A DNA stretch of 64,000 bases from assembly GCF_048771995.1 (NCBI RefSeq), contig NC_133026.1, forward strand, positions 118,749,501 to 118,813,500, in the 5' to 3' direction. The stretch's first letter is position 1. Every line of letters starts with the position of its first letter. The translations under genes were made by a program, and so were the position numbers. The notes below the pieces were generated by a model that was given only the letters and a program-made list of their open reading frames with translations, had not been told where the DNA came from and did not search any database. Positions 40,218 to 53,400 of the stretch are shown one piece after another. This DNA is from Taeniopygia guttata. Its lineage: Eukaryota; Chordata; Aves; Passeriformes; Estrildidae.

Positions 40218-41956
40218 CTAGCAGGTGAACAGAAAACTCCAGTGAAGGAACAGTCATAAACCATAATAATCCTGGTATGTTCTGGCTCTAGCTCGTGGCT
40301 TTTTTTCACAGCTATAGAAAATCTTTGTCTAAATTTCTTGTCTTTAGCTTCTACTATCATTAACTCCTACTGTTAGGACAAAATACAGCCAATCCGTCCT
40401 GGACCCATTTAATCAAAATCTCAGTCATGCCTTTTGAACCTTTCTTTACCTGTATAAGGCCTGAAGAATTTGATCCAAACACATTAAAGAAATTTAGAGA
40501 ATCCCCACCAAGTGTTTATGGCTTCTTATGATACCTTTCTATTATTTTATTTGTCTTAATTTATTTTTCTTAATATTTTTGAGGCAAATTAGAATTAATA
40601 GATAACTAAATTGTTGAAGGCTGGACTCAATTTCTGAATTTAACAAATCTTTGTCTAGAATAAGCACTTTGGAGTTACTTTAAGAAGAGTACCAGTACAA
40701 ACATCCAAACAGTCTCTTTAAATACCTTTTTCAATTCAATACAAGATTCCTTCCAGCAGTTTCAAAGGAAAAAAGTCAAGATTACAAAGACAAAATACAA
40801 AGTAACAAAATTCCACACTGCAACTACAATTTTCATAAATGACAAATTATCTACTGATTTTAAAATATTTTTAATTCTTAATCTAAAGGTCTTAAGATAG
40901 CCTCTATTTACATTAATGACCATAAAAACACACAAAAAGTCTACAGTCAAAGGCATACATCTGTAAAATCCAGCTTTCAAGTCAAGAAATTGAGAAATTA
41001 AAAAACCAACTTGTGCCACAGACCTTTGACCAATGCACAAAGCACAATATGTGGTTTGGGACAGCAGGTGTCACTGTCCATATGTGTGAGTCCCCATTTT
41101 ATGTAGTGAACATTACAAAGTCCTGTTGGAGATGTCCCTAATGTACCTCACTATTGTGAAGTTCACTGCAATATTGATCTTTGTTTGCCTTTGCTAATTG
41201 CAATGCAAAGGCAATTTTTTTATTATTACTATTATTTTACATGTGGGAAATCCAGAGACAGAGGGAATAAAGTCAGAAGTCTCTGAATTATGAAGGTGCT
41301 GTGCACACAACAGCTGAGGTAAGGCTGAGCAGCTGGAATTCTGATGTGCCCAGCCCCGCGTGCCTGGCTTCAATGTCCCAACAGTGACCTTTACACCCAT
41401 TCTGTGAATTTTTGAAAACCAAACTGGAAGGCAAAATTCCTCAGAGTGACACAGCACAATCCTCCCTGTGCCAGTAGTGGGCTCCTGCAGAAACCTTAGC
41501 CACTTGAGCTGAGAAAATGACAGCAAGAGAGTGCCTGTCCTTGGAGGGGGTGAGACATAGATTCCTGCCAGAGGGTTTCTCAGCTGTGCTCACAACTGAG
41601 CCTAAGGATGCCAAAGTTAAGTCCCAACCTGTCTCATGTTTTCCAAAGTTCCATGACCTATTACAAAGATTTGCCATTATTATTATTATTTTTAGAGGGG
41701 CCTAAATTTGTCCCAGAATGTCAGGGTTAAGTTGTAAAGGTGAAGGAAATCCTACTTGGTAGGGAGGACCCTTCTCACAGAAATAAAAGGCACATGACTG
41801 ATGTTAAAAAAAAAAGCTCAGTTTGAAGAGAGATTTTACACAAAACCAGGACAAAAGGTATTTCTATGTTAGCAATTATTGCAGCTAAACAGCTAGTGTT
41901 GAGACCAGACAAGAACACCGCAAGCATTTCAAGTATTTGTAGGGATTTACTTCATG

Positions 41957-42172
41957 TCAGCTCTAACCTGGTCTCATGCCCAGGATGTCCATTTGCAACC
42001 GGATCATTTTGAGTGTGCTTCTCACAGGTACCTCACACACTGGAAGAGGTTTCCTGGAGAGGTGGCTGATGCCCCCTGCCTGTCGGTGTTTGGACAATGC
42101 CCTCACTAACGGGTTTTCATTTCTGCTCAGTCCTGCAGTGGTCAGGCAGCTGGATTGGATGATTAGCAAGAG
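41957..42172 (+). mobile_element. Outer CR1 LINE 3' copy, 5' piece
   Basis: Plus-oriented CR1 3' end carrying CACACTGGAAGAGGTTTCCT, GGAGAGGTGGCTGATGCCCC, GTTTGGACAATGCCCTCAC and GTGGTCAGGCAGCTGGATTG. It breaks off at GATGATTAGC. Its missing end resumes at 42,461, beyond an inserted second CR1. Confidence 0.8.
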
Positions 42173-42460
42173 TATTTACCAGAGCATGTAGGGACAGGAC
42201 AAGGGGCAGTGGCTTCAAACTGAAAGAGAGCAGGTTTAGACTAGATATTAGGAAAAAATGTTTCACTGTGAGAGCAGTGAGGCACTGTAACAGATTGCCC
42301 AGAGAAGTGGTGGATGCCCCATCCCTGGAAGAGTTCACATTCAGGCTGGATGGAGCTCTGAGCAACCTGGTCTAGGAAAGGTGTCCCTGTCCATAACAGC
42401 GGGTTGGCACTAGGAAATTTTTATGTCCCTTCAAACCCCTTCAGATTCTATGATTCTGTG
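42173..42460 (+). mobile_element. Inner CR1 LINE 3' copy inserted in another CR1
   Basis: Plus-oriented CR1: CATGTAGGGACAGGACAAGG, TTTAGACTAGATATTAGG, AGAAGTGGTGGATGCCCCAT, GAGCAACCTGGTCTAGGAAA and a closing GATTCTATGATTCTGTG. It lies inside the outer copy. The first 10 bases or so of its boundary are uncertain. Confidence 0.88.
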
Positions 42461-42496
42461 CTCATTGTAGGTCCCTTCCAACTGAACTATTTTGTC
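42461..42496 (+). mobile_element. Outer CR1 LINE 3' copy, 3' piece
   Basis: CTCATTGTAGGTCCCTTCC followed by AACTGAACTATTTTG, the usual end of this CR1 type with a decayed ATTCT-like tail. It continues the copy broken at 42,172. Confidence 0.75.
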
Positions 42497-43432
42497 ATAT
42501 TTTTTATTTTCCAACTCATCTTCATCTGAAAAGAACTTACTTCTTCAACTCTGAGCTTGTTAGCTTCAGATCCCAAACCAAATAGACATTTTAAACCATA
42601 CTTTGTCCTCCTGCTACCAGCAGAACCAATGCTTATGGGTATGCTTTGTAAATTCTAGTAAATAATTATATAATTTTCCTCTAATTCCTCCTTCTCTTTA
42701 AATTGAAGCAACATAGATTAAACAAATACAAAATTATTTTAGCAGTAGACCATATTATATTTTTTCAGCTCACTTTTCCTTAAAAATCAGCAAAATAACT
42801 CTTACAGGAACTACATTTTATATGGACAAAGATGTTACAGGGAATGATTATGTTTATCAAACTAGACGGCAGAGATGAGAAAAGCCAATCCAGAAATACG
42901 ATTTTTTTTTTCAAATTGACAAATAAATGCTACTGCCTTTTTCCCACAGAGGCTCTGTTGTTCTCTATTCCTATAGTAATGGCAATAACACCACTATTAC
43001 AGTACAAGTTCAAAATTCTTGAGAAGATAAAAAACCACTCAAAACCAGGCATGTGGCTGGAATGAGCAATTTTAAGAATGAGAAAAGGATCATTTTAATT
43101 TTTAAATACTTAATATTTTCATTTTCATTTGAAAATCCAAACGCTTTGCTCTAAGAAGGTTGAAAACTTTCCAAAAGCAATCATTTTCTTCCATGATTGC
43201 TTGTTTTCTCCTTATAGCACCTGGAATTTACTGCACACTTCATGTTTCTTCAAGTGGATTTAGAATATTACATATTTTAAATACAAACAGATTTCACCCT
43301 ATCCATGTCAGCACTTTCCCTTTTTAAGGCTACGCTAGGATTCTATTCACTTTTTAAGGCTTCACAAGCTTCACAGGCACTGGTGATAGCAGGCATGGCA
43401 CAAATACTTACGAAACATCACAGAGTTCTCAC

Positions 43433-43674
43433 CTGAGTGTCACTATGACTGCTGATGGCTGGGCACATGCTGTTATAAGGGTTACAATGAAGAGGAATAT
43501 GAGGAATGGGATGAGCGTGTTGCAGGTTCGATCGCACTTCCCGGACACAGCGTAGCCATTCTCGTTCAGGTAGGTTTTGACAATCACCAGCCGGAGCTGA
43601 CTGCGCTGGCCCACTGTCGGCGGAGTGATCACCTGGCGACTCTGCACACAGGCACATTCTGTGTAATTTCTGAC
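43433..43674 (-). CDS. SLCO5A1: SLCO5A1 coding exon: end of extracellular loop 5 and TM10
   Basis: 242 nt on the minus strand after TTTTCCCCTAG. It encodes VRNYTECACVQS (a sequon and two Cys closing the Kazal-like loop), VGQRSQLRLVIVKTY, LNENGYAVSGKCDRTCNT, and then membrane span 10, LIPFLIFLFIVTLITACAQP. It ends SAVIVTL plus two bases of Arg before GTGAGA. It agrees closely with known SLCO5A1. Confidence 0.97.
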
Positions 43675-46600
43675 CTAGGGGAAAAAAAATAACATTTCCA
43701 TGTGAAAAATATGTGTAAGAAAGACATTGCAAGGAGACATCGTACAACAGTCCTGTGGTACTTCTCAGAGAATCTTCTGCCTTGAGCACCATTACCACAA
43801 GCACAAAGTTATATCTCCAAGTAATTTTAAAGTTGGCCAGGACTCTCTGTGATGAGGTTGCCTTTCCATTGCTTTATTTAGTCTGGGTTTATTTTTAAAA
43901 ATCTGGAAAAAAATTGGGAAATATTGACAAAACAATTCAATCACTTCTGACAGGGAGAATGGAGAAAAATATTGTTTCTATTGTACTCCAAAAAATGTGA
44001 GGAATCACTCTTCAGGCAGCAGTGAAAATGCCAGATTCTGAAATTCAGCAAGCTGCTGACTTTCATATTCAGGCAGTGTCTTCTGCCATATTAATGGAAA
44101 GCTACCCAGATTTGGCCACTGAGCAACAAGCTGCACTTCACACTTGAAGCTCAGGACTCTCCACCTGATGTGGGTGTAGGTTTGGCCAGGAGCAAAAACA
44201 GAGAATAAAGGGAAAGCAAAGACTAAAAGAGTGAGACTGGAGGACCTACTAAGAGATGACTGAATGGACAAAGAGAATGAAATTAAGATGAAGAGACTGA
44301 ATAAAGAAGTAACATTTCACAGGCAAACAGGACTGTGATTTGAACAAGGGGAGGAAGACCTAGATCAGAAATAGCTTTCTTTCACCTTTATGCTACTTCT
44401 GTTTTCATCTGATGTATGGCAAAGGGGTGTGTAGCAGATCAGTATATTCCAGTGCTACAGAAGAAACTGGCCAGGACATATGTGATGTTACAGGAACAAG
44501 CTTTCTGTTTCAATTTTTACATTCATCAAACCTTGGACCACACAGGCACAGAAGTTACAAAATCATCTTAAGATAATGAATTTAAGCACTTAGACATCAA
44601 GACATATCCAAATCATGGCAGTTTGTCAATTTTGAAGTGTACCTTTATATGCATCCATGCCATCATGTAGCCTCACACTTTTTTCCCCATGGGATTTAGC
44701 TGAATATCTTAATAGTGTATCTATTTATCCAGTATTTTACCTCCTATTTTCAAAATGCAACTTCAGGTATTTTTTTTTCCTCAGACTAGGAATATTCTAC
44801 TACAAAGACAGAAGGACTTATATTTCATTTGGATTTTCTGTAACTCATTATTTTAGCTTAACTCTTTCAAAAAGGAGTAATTTATCTTCAAAACAGTTAT
44901 GAGGTATTGATGTTATCTCTATTTTGTAATTAAGTGACTGAAATGGATCAAAGATTTCACTAACATAGGTGACTAATTTGAGACAACTGGAATAATTTTT
45001 TCAGAACATTTTCCATTATACCCAACTAAATATATTCTAAATGTAAATTTTCACTCCTTCAAATACAGATTTAGGCAGCCCATCACATAGTGCTATTTCT
45101 ATTTGTTGCTCATGTTCATCATCCAGAATATGAAGAATACAAGACTAATGACCAATGGGGAGAAGTTCTGTTTAACTGACTTGCCCAACATCACTTAGAA
45201 ACAAAGTCAATGACAAATGCTGGTTTCCCAAGGCAGCATTCCACTCTAACATCACATGAGTATCTGATTTCTTTCTACAGTACCTCACCCTAAACTCTTT
45301 ATTGCTTCCAAATGCAAATGCCAAATAGGAATTCTACAGAAATTAGACCTCTTTACCACACACTCTTTATTCATCAGCAGTGAAACTAAGTCTCTGTGTT
45401 AAATAAGACAGACATAGCATGACGGAATACTAAGAGTATAGGAATAGATATATGTATAAATATATATAAAACAGGTATGAACTGTACACTGGTATCCTTT
45501 CCTCTTAGTTTGAACTTTTAAATGGTTAATTTTGAAAACACTCTATGTTATGAATTAAATGAAAATATTATACGTTAGCAACATTTTGTGTGTTATGCAG
45601 TGGCACTAACTTACATTTTTTTGTTTCTAAAAGCACCATACAAAAAGGATTATTTAATCCTTTTCCAAGTCATGTCAGCCCTAGCAATGTCTATTCACCA
45701 TTAGACACTGAGTTAAAACTTCAGGCCATGAAGCATCTTTTCTTAAACCATAAGGTGCAATAGCATGTTTCAAAATCTGTAGAGCACACACTCCCAGAAT
45801 ATTTCCCTACTAAATAAATTAATAGTGCCAGTTCAATATCAGATCAAATGCAACAAAGATGAAGCCTGTCTCAGTCCAGGAAAGCACAAATTAGATTATA
45901 TAGACACTGATGGGCTTTTCCAATTGGTCAAAACAATTTTCTACTAAAAAACAGCAAGATTGTCTAAAAAAAACTGGGGGGGGCGGGGGGGAACTAATTG
46001 TTCTCAGTAGCATCTATATATGAACATGCTTTTCCAGACCATTATCCAGGTGACCTGAGAAAACACAGTGGTGGACCTAACATCCTCCTGCTTCACAGGC
46101 TCCTGCTTCACAACTGCAAATTAGGAGACTGATACATTTTAAGTAAGCTTTCTGGAAAGCACAATCAAGCCCTAAGAAAACAAATGTTTACATTACTTAT
46201 TTTCTGTCTTAATTATCCTTTTTTAAAGGACAGTTCTGTAACAGAATAATTTAAGAGTTCATTTTTTAAAGGAAATAATGACTATAATGCTCTGTTGATA
46301 CTGAAGTCAGATTCTACTTTTCAACTGTCTTCTTGTGACTAGTCCTGGAAACTGACAAATTTCTACGGTTTCGTTTTACCAGCAGGATGTCCTTCTCCAG
46401 TTCAGCATAACTGGAATGCTGGGTTGTAACAAGCAATGTATTTCCAAAAAAGAAAGTGGATTATTAACATCTTTTAAGTTCTTGCTACTTGAGCTTGATG
46501 ACAACCTTGATTTAGCATCAAGGTTTAGAAAAAGGCCATGGGACTGGTCAAACTGTTTTACAAGAGCAGAATACATGGGCAGTTTAAATAGCCAGGCAAA

Positions 46601-47245
46601 CCACAGACCTATCAGTGCACTGGTGCAGGTGCGAGAGCTACTTTGGCAAAATGATGAGGCTGACACAAACACCAATGACTTTAAACAAACCCTAAATTTA
46701 AACATGAGTTTAAAACACTTCCAACTACCTGAAGAGTTAAGTTCTTCCTTCAGTTCAGAGAGGGAGTCACAAAAAACCCCAAACTGCTCTAAAAGGTAAG
46801 ACTGAGCTTGAAGAAAGACAGTTTGATATGGCTGCCTATGTTGGCACTGTTAGATGACACTGACCCAAGGTACTCTCTCCAGGTGCTGTAGGAACAGCAG
46901 GCATGCAGGTCACTACCACCAAGGTCTTTGGGGTCTGAATGGGAAACACCAGCCCTTCCTATCCCATGGCATTTGCACTCACTCAACTGGAGGATTCACT
47001 TAGTACAAATGAACTTGTGCCTCAAACTGGTATATAACTAAAGGAAGTGGGGTAGCACCATGCAGTAACAGCATTGCCAGTCTTTCAAATCATGGAAAGG
47101 CTCAGAGATGGACAAGTCACCTGCAGAAAACTTCTCTGAAGCTCAGAGAAGGGATGCTTGAGCAAGGAACAGAGAAGTCTCCCATCTGCACTGGTCCCAA
47201 GGGGCTACTCAGGGGCTGTGTGTGGATGGTGGGTGAAGCACTTAC
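43675..47245 (-). other. SLCO5A1: SLCO5A1 intron
   Basis: Intron of 3,571 bp, minus-strand donor GTAAGT and acceptor TTTCCCCTAG. It contains a G-rich run at 45,976-45,991. A plus-strand open frame of 127 codons near 46,416 is not recognisable and is taken as chance. Nothing else was seen. Confidence 0.88.
45976..45991 (+). repeat. G-tract, possible quadruplex
   Basis: Eight G, one C, seven G. It is long enough to form a G-quadruplex in principle, on the strand opposite to SLCO5A1 transcription. It is isolated in AT-rich DNA and could also be a sequencing-prone site. Confidence 0.7.
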
Positions 47246-47405
47246 CCCTGTGCTGTGGTTTCCACCACTGATGCAGCCAGCTAGGCAAGGGTTAAAATAT
47301 GTTATTCCATCTGATCCACAGACAGGCTCGTACTCATGAATCTTACATCCACAGTTAACATTACAGCTTCCAGTCAGATTCCTGTGGGCCATGGCAAGAG
47401 TGGGA
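47246..47405 (-). CDS. SLCO5A1: SLCO5A1 coding exon: Kazal-like extracellular loop 5
   Basis: 160 nt on the minus strand, beginning after TTTCTTCAG, where T completes a Gly codon. It encodes PTLAMAHRNLTGSCNVN, CGCKIHEYEPVCGSDGITY and FNPCLAGCISGGNHSTG. The Cys spacing with PVCGSDG is the Kazal-type module that sits between TM9 and TM10 of OATPs. NLT and NHS are glycosylation sequons. An acceptor closer to the NLT (CCCACAG) also exists, but only the upstream one keeps both frame and the expected residues. Confidence 0.96.
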
Positions 47406-50400
47406 CTGAAGAAAGGAAAAAGAACATGCTAGTAGAGCACGCACAGATATCCATATTCTTCTGTACAGAGGGAGCAAACATCCTACTCATTAACTCTGGA
47501 ACTGAGAGTTGATGATTAGACAAAACTGTGTTACCTCTAGGTTATATATATACGACTTAAGCATATAGAAGAAAAAATATAGAACACCCAGGTAATCCTT
47601 GCCATCAACTAAAAATACAATAAAAGAAATAATACCAAAGTTTAAAATTTGTATCATATTTGGCTAGGTGTATTTTTCCCCTGGTTTTATTTTTTCCCTC
47701 TATGAATTAAGACACCACTATTTTATATGTTTATTCTAAGCTGCAGTAATTTCTTGTTGATTACTAATGAAGGATTCAGCAACAAGATGTGAGGATTCTG
47801 TGAATTAATGTGAACTAATAGGCATCTTCTCCTACATACCAACAGCTGTTCAGAAAACAACGCTTGTATGACTTATGTATTACAAATATGTGAAATTTAC
47901 AGGAAGCTCTCTAGATCTGGAAGACTGACGTGTTTTTACTAAATGTCTGTAAATGAATCACCACTCTGCTTCTCTATACCATTCCCCAAAATGTGGCCAA
48001 AGCCTAAATCCTTTATGGATTTGGACATATTTCAAATGCTTCTTGACCATCCTTGAGTGAAGACTGCTTAACACCTGCACCTACACGGCTCCCTAAAACT
48101 ACACAAATCTACGCTTGGTCTTTGAGTGCTCTGGCCAAAATGCAAACAGCTTACTTCACTTCAGTAGTCCTTGAGAACTGGTAACCATACTAATGTCTGA
48201 GAATTACACTGGAATGCACAACCATTCCACACTGGGCACTACAGCGTAATACTGAATTAACTGCTCTGTCTTGTTTGTTCTGTCTTTCTCTCAGTAGTGC
48301 TCAATGGCTACTGCTGTTTAAAACAACCTCAAGTACCTCTGCTCTTGAGCAGATCAGTAGATATCCAGGGAATTTCAGCACCTCCTCAGCCAGGCAGGAG
48401 CTGAACGGAATCTGGATTGGGTTTGTGGCTGCATCCTCAAGATCCTGTACAGGTGCTCACAGACTGCCATGGCTGCAGAGCCTCACAAGGGCTGCTGCTG
48501 CCCTGTCTTCATGTCTGTGATGTGGGCAAGGCCAGTGTGAAGATAAACAACTAGCAGCAGACTTACTGCACCCCAGCTACCCCAGGGACCACAAGGAATG
48601 TTCTTCTGTTCCCATCTTCTACCCCTGACTAGACCAGAGGCTTGGCTCAGGAGACTTTCTGCACACAGCGACTGGCACCGATGCCGTGTGTCACCTCACC
48701 TCCTGTCGGTAGTGGCACTCAGTAGCATGACTGCTGCTCGGAGCTTTCCATGTGACTGGTTCTCTTGTATTTATACACCACTATTTGCTTTTGCTGAATA
48801 TGCTTGTCTTCCCATCTGTGCACTGCTGCAGACAAATATTACTAAGTAGCTTTCAAATGTTTATTGACTGTCTACTGATCACACAAATCAGATTCACAAA
48901 TTTAGCTCTTGGATATACTTTACACTTTATGGTCTAGTTGGATGCTAACCAAAGCCTTTCTGAAAGTTTTGTTTCTTGCTCCATAAACAAACAAGGTACA
49001 CTTTTAGAAACAAGTTGCAGCTTGAGCAGGAAGTGAAATACCCAGGATTGGTAGTGGTTCTGTCACCTTCTCAGCTACCAGCTGAAATTTGTCATATTAT
49101 ATCCTGCTGGATTTCAGTAAGCAGTATGCAGCAACACATCATATAGCAATGGGCAGATTGTTCCAGTAATCTCTCAACAGAACTTTTTCTCCAATGGAAA
49201 AAACTCCAAATCATCAAAACATTCCTCGGGAACATACAAATTTCAGCAGCAAAGTGACAAAAGCTTTTCACACCAACAGAATAGGCAGCATTTTTAGAGT
49301 TTTACGAAATCCTAGTTAGCCTGCTGAGCTGGATGTCCCAGATGGGACAATACCTGGCATAAGAAGAGACTCCACCATCTGCCTGGGAGACCCTTGTACC
49401 GTGTTCCTGTTGACAACAGGGCTTTGCCACACTGCACAGGACCAGGTCCAGGGACAGCCCAGACTGCCAGGAAAAGCACAGCTCTGGTTCCACTCTCCAG
49501 CCTCTCTCACCCTGCAGCACAAATTCTTCTGATCTCTTAACCCTCCACCACCTAAAAACCCTTCTCAGGAACAGATAGGTAGGGTTCCACAGGAGGAGAA
49601 CCCATTCCCTGTCTCACTCTGCTTCCACAGATAACTACTTCAGCTATGTAAGCTTCAGCTGCACTGCTGAACATTACCATGACACAGAGGTTAGGAATCA
49701 GCTTAAAAAAAAAGGTGAATGAAATCAGGCATGCAAGAAATGAGAAATATGAAACTGGAAATTGAACTGAGACCACTGTGATAATGTAATCTCAAGCGCA
49801 TTTTTTTGTTTGTCCTGGAAGATGACTTAAATTTAGAGATACACAAAACAAATATGCTCAAATTAATAACAAGTTACTGCAAGCTGTCTCTGCAGCTTTC
49901 ACCACCTTTTGTCCTCAGCATATCACTGGAAGGCTTATTTGGGGAATTTCCTTTTGTTGCTTAGAGCAAATACCTTGCACACAGAGAGGTTTGGGTTTTG
50001 TTATCCTTTCAAGAACATGTAATACACAAAATCATCTATTAACTGCATTCCCAAAAGTTCATTATCAAACAGTTGTAAGAGGCTCATGCTTTCATCTTCA
50101 TTACCTTCACTCTTCACTCATTGTTCACTCCTCTTTCAGTGGTGGGAAACAAAGGATGAAGGAGGTTCAGATGCTGGGGACATGAAATCTCTACTAACAT
50201 GTGTCTGTGTAATCCCATTTTCATCACATGAGATCAACCATACAGCACATACCACAACAGATTTCTTGAACACTTCTTTCAGGAATGAATAATTTTTTCC
50301 TGAAGGTAAGCATTTTTCTGGAAGTAAGCTGACCAAAGCACTCTACTAATCCTGACTTCTGACACTGGAAGGCTGCCTACTCTCCACAGAGGAAAACTAA

Positions 50401-53400
50401 GTATTTATCCCTGAATTACAGCACAGCACATCACAGATTTACCTCCATCAGCCATTAAGAGTAGGTTCTTAGGGAAACTTCACCCAAGCTAGTACATCCT
50501 GCTCATGAGCTGATCTGTGGGAAAAGCAGCCTAGTCTCAATGCAGCAGCTGCTGTAGAAACATGGGATGTCTGAGAAAGAGCTTCTCTGCTTGCTTCAGC
50601 AGGTGCAGATACTGCCAACTCGCAACACTGCTGCACCTGAGCAGTCAAGGACACCAGTCATGCACAAGGCACACAAACAGAAACCAGCCTCAAATGACAG
50701 CATTTCCTGAACTATTCTTTCAATTACAAACAATGACGCTGCTCCTTCTATTAATAAGATTCAACTGCAAGTTCACTAAACATGTGCTTTGACAAAATCC
50801 AGAATCCCTTTTGCCAAACTGCATTTCTTCACTTCTCAGGAAGACTGTTCTATGTCTCCATGTCACAATGCTACAAAAGCTGATAAAAAGAAGACCTTTA
50901 TTAGATGTGACTAACAATGTAAAGGACTCTAGTTTCTAACATTTTTTCTAAGTCATGTTTTTCTCACCAACTTTTACTTCAGGGAAGGCTTGTGGTACAG
51001 GAGTAAAGTGAGTAAAGGGAAAATATAAAATGAGATTTATTGCCTGAATTTTTTGAGCTGTGACCTGTTATTTCACATACTCAGGCTTGGACCAAAACAT
51101 CACTGTACTGGCAGTCAATGAACATATATTGGGAAAAAAAAGTAGACCCTCTTCCCACAAGGTTACAATTTAAATGAAATGCAGTTAAAAAAAAAAAGGA
51201 AGTCAAACTATATTTTAGTAACATCTAAACAAATGATTGATTTAATACATGGTTTTATTGATATCACTGTAGTAACCTACAGAACCAAGAAATTACAAAG
51301 GGAAGGAGATAACCTCACCACATAGTTTCTATAATATTAATATTGGGCTATATGGTAAAAAGGATTATCTTAATTTGATAGCAGTATTTTTGGTTTGGTA
51401 TTGAAGGACATTCTGGATGGAAGAGATCTGCAGTCTCCTTGTTGGCAAGCAGCTGGAATTGCAGCAATGATGCAATTTTTGTGTAGCTGTCAAACAAGGG
51501 ACCCTCTCACTGTGTTAGCTGGATTCCTTCTTTGTTGTTATTGTTCTGATCCAATTAGTCACTGCTTTCAAGTTAAGGGATACCACTGATTGCACTGAAA
51601 TAGATACAAGAATAACAGAAACATACCACTGGTGATACAAGAGGAAGAATGTAAATATTTTTTTGTGTGAAATACCTCAGCCAATTGCACACTTTAAGTA
51701 AACTTCACTTGCACCAAAACAACACAAAGCAATCAAAAAGAGTCTGTGTTGATTCATTACACATCAGAAATGTGAGAGATGAAACTGCACTAATCCAGGA
51801 ATCTGACACTATGAGTAAACTCACCATGGAGGCTGTTTTAGCTGCCTTATACGACAACATATGCAACAGACAGGTCTGGAAAAAAAACAAACCAGCTGAT
51901 CTCTGCTATTTCCCTTTTGTTCATTACTGGTGAGGCCACACCTGCAGTGCTGGGCTCATTTCTGGGCTCCTCAGTGAAAGACAGACATGGGTGTACCAGA
52001 GAGAGACCAGTGAAAGTTCACCAAGATGACGGAAGGTCTGGAGCATCTATCATCTGAGGAAAAGCTGAGAGAGCTGAGACTGTTCAGCCTGGAAAAGGCT
52101 CAGGGGGATTTCATCAATGCCTGTAAATATGTGAGGAGATGATGCAAAGGAGACAGAGCCAGGCTCTTTTCAGTGGTGCCCAGTGGCAATGGGTACACAG
52201 TGAAACACAGGAGGTTCCCTACCAACACCAGGAAACAGTTTTCACTGTGAAGGTGACTGGGTGGTGACACAGGTTGTCCAGGGTGGCTGTGGAGCTTCCC
52301 TGCTTAGAAATACTCAAAAGCCATCTGGACTCTTGTCCAGACCATTCACTCATTCAGGACTTCCCACCTGGATGCTGTTATGGTGCAAGAGAAGGGATGC
52401 CATATTGTGGTTTGACATAAGGCTCCTTACACTGCAATTCAAACACACCCTCAGAACAAGGCTGGGGCATGGAGCAATAGGTTCTAAAATGCTGAGATGA
52501 ATAATACAGAGGTGCCCTTGATCTTCCTGAGAACAGAAATGCTGATGACATGCCAGCAACAGCAAAACTGCTTGTGCCCAACATAAAACAGCAGAAAATC
52601 TTTTCCAATATATTCTAATCTGTGCATGCCTCCAGGTCCCATTCACTTATTTGCAGCTGGTACAGTTAGAAAAATACTGAGTTATGAAACATACTGAATT
52701 ATGAAATGTCACTGCCTACTTTTCTGAGTACTGGTATGCGCATAACTTCTCTGTTAACTGAAATCTCTAGTTCACCCCTCTCCTTTGTAGTGGTTTAGGG
52801 CTCAGTTCACTAAAGAAAAAACTGCAAGCTTAAAGGTTTAAAAAATAAACAGTAGAAATGAACATATTTGTCCAGATATTTTCCTGCGGGGTATGTCTAC
52901 ACTGCCCAATGCATCTGAGATCTCTGGGTTGGTGCCAGTGCAGGAGATTATCAGACCTGGCATTGCTATGTTAGGGCAGAGTATCATGCAATACATTTAT
53001 CCCAAACCAGGCAGCTCTGCTGCTTCCCCTGTCCAGTCGTGCAATTGAACTGGCTTTGACATCCCTATGTTGCACTATAGTTGAAGTAGAGAATGAATGA
53101 TATGTTTTATTAAATTCAAAATATAAGCATGCTTTTTTAATTCCATGGCCAACAACATTCTTTGATGGCTGAGTTAAAGAGTTGCCTACTAAGTAAATGA
53201 TTTGAAACGATCAAATGATTGATCATGAGAATTAAGAGAGTGCTTACCATACCAGATATTCAAGATTAAATTATGTCTAGTGCTGCTTTTTTACTATCAT
53301 TTTGATAATAAATGTGGACTTTGTCTTTGCATTAAAAAAATCTAGCTGAACTATGTTTTGTAACATGCTGGTAATTCTCAATTTCTGATGACATTACAAT

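Larger units (their letters stand above)
40218..43432 (-). other. SLCO5A1: SLCO5A1 intron with nested CR1 elements
   Basis: Intron of 3,215 bp, donor GTGAGA and acceptor CCTGCTAG on the minus strand. It holds the nested pair of CR1 copies at 41,957-42,496. No other exon was seen. Confidence 0.9.

Noticed and set aside
43418..43804. 128-codon minus-strand frame around an SLCO5A1 exon
   Set aside because: It reads the exon in a shifted frame and runs into the intron; the true exon frame differs.
46416..46799. 127-codon plus-strand open frame in an SLCO5A1 intron
   Set aside because: It has no recognisable family, is partly overlapped by an open frame on the other strand, and there is no promoter or splice context. 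I treat it as chance but did not exclude it fully.
47246..47381. Start of the SLCO5A1 Kazal exon at the inner CCCACAG acceptor
   Set aside because: It would drop the residues PTLAMAHR that fit the known protein; the upstream TTTCTTCAG acceptor joins the preceding exon in frame with the expected sequence.
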